Origin: Numida meleagris
Taxonomy: Eukaryota > Chordata > Aves > Galliformes > Numididae
Reading direction: 5' to 3'
Assembly: GCF_002078875.1 (NCBI RefSeq)
Contig: NC_034414.1
Coordinates: 31,344,590-31,408,589, forward strand
DNA: 64,000 nucleotides
The notes beneath the pieces are model-generated. The model ran no database searches, had not been told where the DNA came from, and saw nothing but the letters and a program-made list of their open reading frames with translations. Positions within the stretch are counted from its first letter, which is position 1. The number at the start of each line of letters is the position of its first letter. This document shows, piece by piece, positions 61,541-64,000 of the stretch. The translations under genes and the position numbers were made by a program.

Positions 61541-61578
61541 GTGTTGTACTACTTCCCTCACAGGAAGTAGTACAACAC
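61541..61578. repeat. Perfect 16-bp-stem hairpin inverted repeat
   Basis: GTGTTGTACTACTTCC, a 6-base loop (CTCACA), then the exact reverse complement GGAAGTAGTACAACAC. It is shorter than a typical microRNA precursor, though some weak pairing may extend outward (GAGAAAG against TCTCTTCC). No terminator-like T run follows. Confidence 0.93.
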
Positions 61579-62289
61579 TCTCTTCCTTTGGAGCTCCACT
61601 AGCACATGCGTATGAAGGGACAGTCTGCTCTGTCTAAGGGACAGCGATAGCTGCTGACAGCAGTAACTGGTTTTCGTGTAATTGCAGCTTGATTCTTAAA
61701 AAAGAAAACAGAGCACATTTAATGCTGAGTTGCTTTCTTATACATGGTTCTGACAGAGACCTATGACGTTCCCTATGAAAACCTCCCTTGTTTGTGCCTT
61801 AACTTGTTCACCTCTCTTCCTTCTCTAGTAATCATACAGTAAAAGCTCAGGTACCGACAGTTAATTTTCAACCATGATTACATCCAGCAACCAAAGTTTT
61901 TCTCATTAGAAACAGATCAGAAGAACAGTGAGAATTAGTGTATTGGTTGTAACCAGAAAGAAAACACAAGAACTAAAGGCAAGTAAAGTTCAGCTTAGAA
62001 TAGCTCATCCTAAATCCTGACCACTGAGCTTAAAACTGCAGTCTTATCAGATTTCTACATCTTTGCCTCCAGCTCCATTTTCCTTCACGAACATATTGAT
62101 CTTCCCTCCTTTTTTCTAGTGTATATTTTTATTATTTTAACTTAAAATTATATTTAAACATGCACTTTTTTTTTTTTGTGGTGGGGGTGGTGGAATCCCG
62201 AACAGAGAGAATTTACATTACATAAGGGAATCTTGACCTGCGTAGTATGATGGCAAGAGCAAGCGCTGCTGTCGGTAAAAGGCAAGGCC

Positions 62290-62323
62290 TTTTTTTATTT
62301 TATTTATTTATTTATTTATTTTT
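62290..62323. repeat. (ATTT)n microsatellite
   Basis: A run of T followed by about six ATTT units. Simple repeat, likely length-variable. Confidence 0.9.
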
Positions 62324-64000
62324 ACAGCGGTACAGCGACTCTTCAGAACAGATCTCACAGTGAACTGTGGGACCTTGAAGGCAATGCAATGCTTAGTTTT
62401 GACTAATTTTAAATATCAGAAAATGATTCGATCAACATTTTGCTTAATCAATATGCAGAACATTGTGGCAAAACATTACCTGAATTTACATCTTTTTATT
62501 CTGTTCTTGAGCTGTAGCACTTGACTTCATAGGCACTGTTCTGAGTAATCCCCGCACAGAACGGAACAACATGTCAGCTGTTTCATTTCAAGATAGTTTT
62601 AATCAGGTAATTACAGGAAAAAAAAACATTTAAACAATTTTTAAGGTGTTATCTGCTATGTCAACTTACAAAGATACGATGTAACAAATCAGTTACAAAT
62701 TTAAAGGTATATTTACATTATATACTCAAAGTAACAAGCTGTATTCATTGGCATAAAAGGAAAAAACTATGGGATGAGTTAACGCAATGATACACCAATT
62801 AGCAGAAAGAAATAGCAGTTGAGGTTTAATGGAGACAATATACACGTGAGGCACTTTGAGGTCATAAGGGTGGAAAGCAAACAGCACCAAGCAAAAGGAG
62901 AAAATTCTGTACAGATTACACTGGAGCCTGAAAGATGAAGGCTGCTTCTTCACCAAATGCTTTAATTTCTTCAACCATGAATTTTGCAATCAAGAAAGAG
63001 AAGCTTTCAGGAAAACAAACAAGAAGAAAACAAACACTGCCCTGCTCCTCAAGCCCACCCTTCCTCATATTTGTCAGTGCACCAAAGCAAAGGGAAATTT
63101 TATCCACCCAGCTGCTGCACTGAGTACAGTAAAGCATCTTTTAAAAACTAGTATTTTGTTGCCAGCCATGACCCTGATCTTCACTTTAATAAGATGAATG
63201 TGTCACTCTGCTGGTTGCATACTGTGTCATACACTCTAAAAAGATTTAAAGTCCAATTTGAACCCGTGCATTATTTACACGGGAGTTGAGCATTATCCCC
63301 CAGGTACACATGAACAGAACGTTCTGAAGAGAACATAACCGAAATGGGAATGTGATATCCCAACGTGCAAAATTAAGACATTCTTCAGAAGACTTTGTTT
63401 TCCTAGAGGAGCTGGGTTACGCCTGCTTGCAGCATCCCTTACATAAGCTCTGGGAAGGCAGCTGAGGTTTGTACCATCCTTTGCCGCTATTTACTAAGCA
63501 GTTACCATAGTAATTGTAGATTTTCAGAATATTGCTTTAATCTTGCACGCAGCTGTGGGTGTAGCCCTCTGAACCACTGCAGTGCTTGTGGAGGTGCACA
63601 GGCACACCTGTGCACATTCAGGCTTGATTCGCATCACAAACGGAAAAGCCAGATTTCTTCTGCAGGAATACCAACACGCCTTCACTTTGTATATTGGGAA
63701 GGATGCCCAGAGAAAGAAAATACCTCTCACACCTAGTGACACCACCTGAAGAACTCGTTCCATTCCTCATTTTTATGCTTCTATGTAATAACTACAGCAG
63801 CCTAACAAAAGTACGACTGAAGTATTTTTAATTTTCAATTAACACTAACAGTAAAATTTAAGAGGCACGATAAGACAAAGAATCCCTGCAAGACGACAGA
63901 GTACCATTGCGTAAATTTGTAGTTATGAACTCTTCGTAACGCTGCACCAAAGCGCATTACATGACGGCACAGTTGGAGCAGCGTCTGGGTGAAGCCTGAG

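Larger units (their letters stand above)
60191..64000. other. Right-end intergenic region
   Basis: No exon recognised. It holds a short AC run (about 60681-60693), the 61541 hairpin, a T12 run near 62167 and an ATTT microsatellite (62290-62323). By synteny the - strand gene SPRED1 should lie further right, and part of its 3' UTR could reach into this end, but nothing in the sequence proves it. Confidence 0.4.

Overview
This window is vertebrate nuclear DNA, most likely from a galliform bird such as chicken. It has short exons in long AT-rich introns with GT/AG borders. It carries several CR1 retrotransposon 3' ends with the typical ATTCTGTGA-type terminus, and a deleted mariner copy that resembles chicken Galluhop. 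No bacterial genes, operons, CRISPR arrays, rRNA or tRNA genes were recognised.

Two protein-coding genes face each other tail to tail. On the left, 14 exons of RASGRP1 (Ras guanyl-releasing protein 1) run on the + strand from 3014 to the stop at 22795. The first one or two coding exons lie off the left edge. The exons encode, in order, the REM domain, the CDC25-type Ras exchange domain, two EF-hands, one C1 zinc/diacylglycerol-binding domain and a C-terminal coiled coil. On the right, the complete FAM98B gene runs on the - strand in 8 coding exons, from the ATG at 40604 to the stop at 29796. It starts in a CpG island and ends in a Gly/Arg-rich tail interrupted by a 15-base N gap. RASGRP1 beside FAM98B in convergent orientation matches the human 15q14 order (SPRED1, FAM98B, RASGRP1). 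This argues against the paralogous pair RASGRP3/FAM98A.

The two stop codons are about 7 kb apart, a stretch shared by the two 3' UTRs. From about 40.8 kb to the right end I see no convincing exon. It holds CR1 fragments, microsatellites, an LTR-like repeat that also occurs in a RASGRP1 intron, a possible processed retrocopy with an A-rich tail (about 56.5-57.4 kb), and a perfect 16-bp stem inverted repeat at 61.5 kb. SPRED1 is expected beyond the right edge by synteny but was not seen.

The genes have separate known roles. RASGRP1 activates Ras downstream of diacylglycerol and calcium in lymphocytes. FAM98B belongs to the tRNA-ligase (RTCB/DDX1) complex. I found no undescribed multi-gene system. 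The most unusual observation is that the REM-domain exon of RASGRP1 diverges at its 3' end and has an in-frame TAA just before a strong splice donor. Other points are a lost calcium ligand in EF-hand 2, a G-quadruplex-type repeat upstream of FAM98B, and two unusually perfect inverted repeats.
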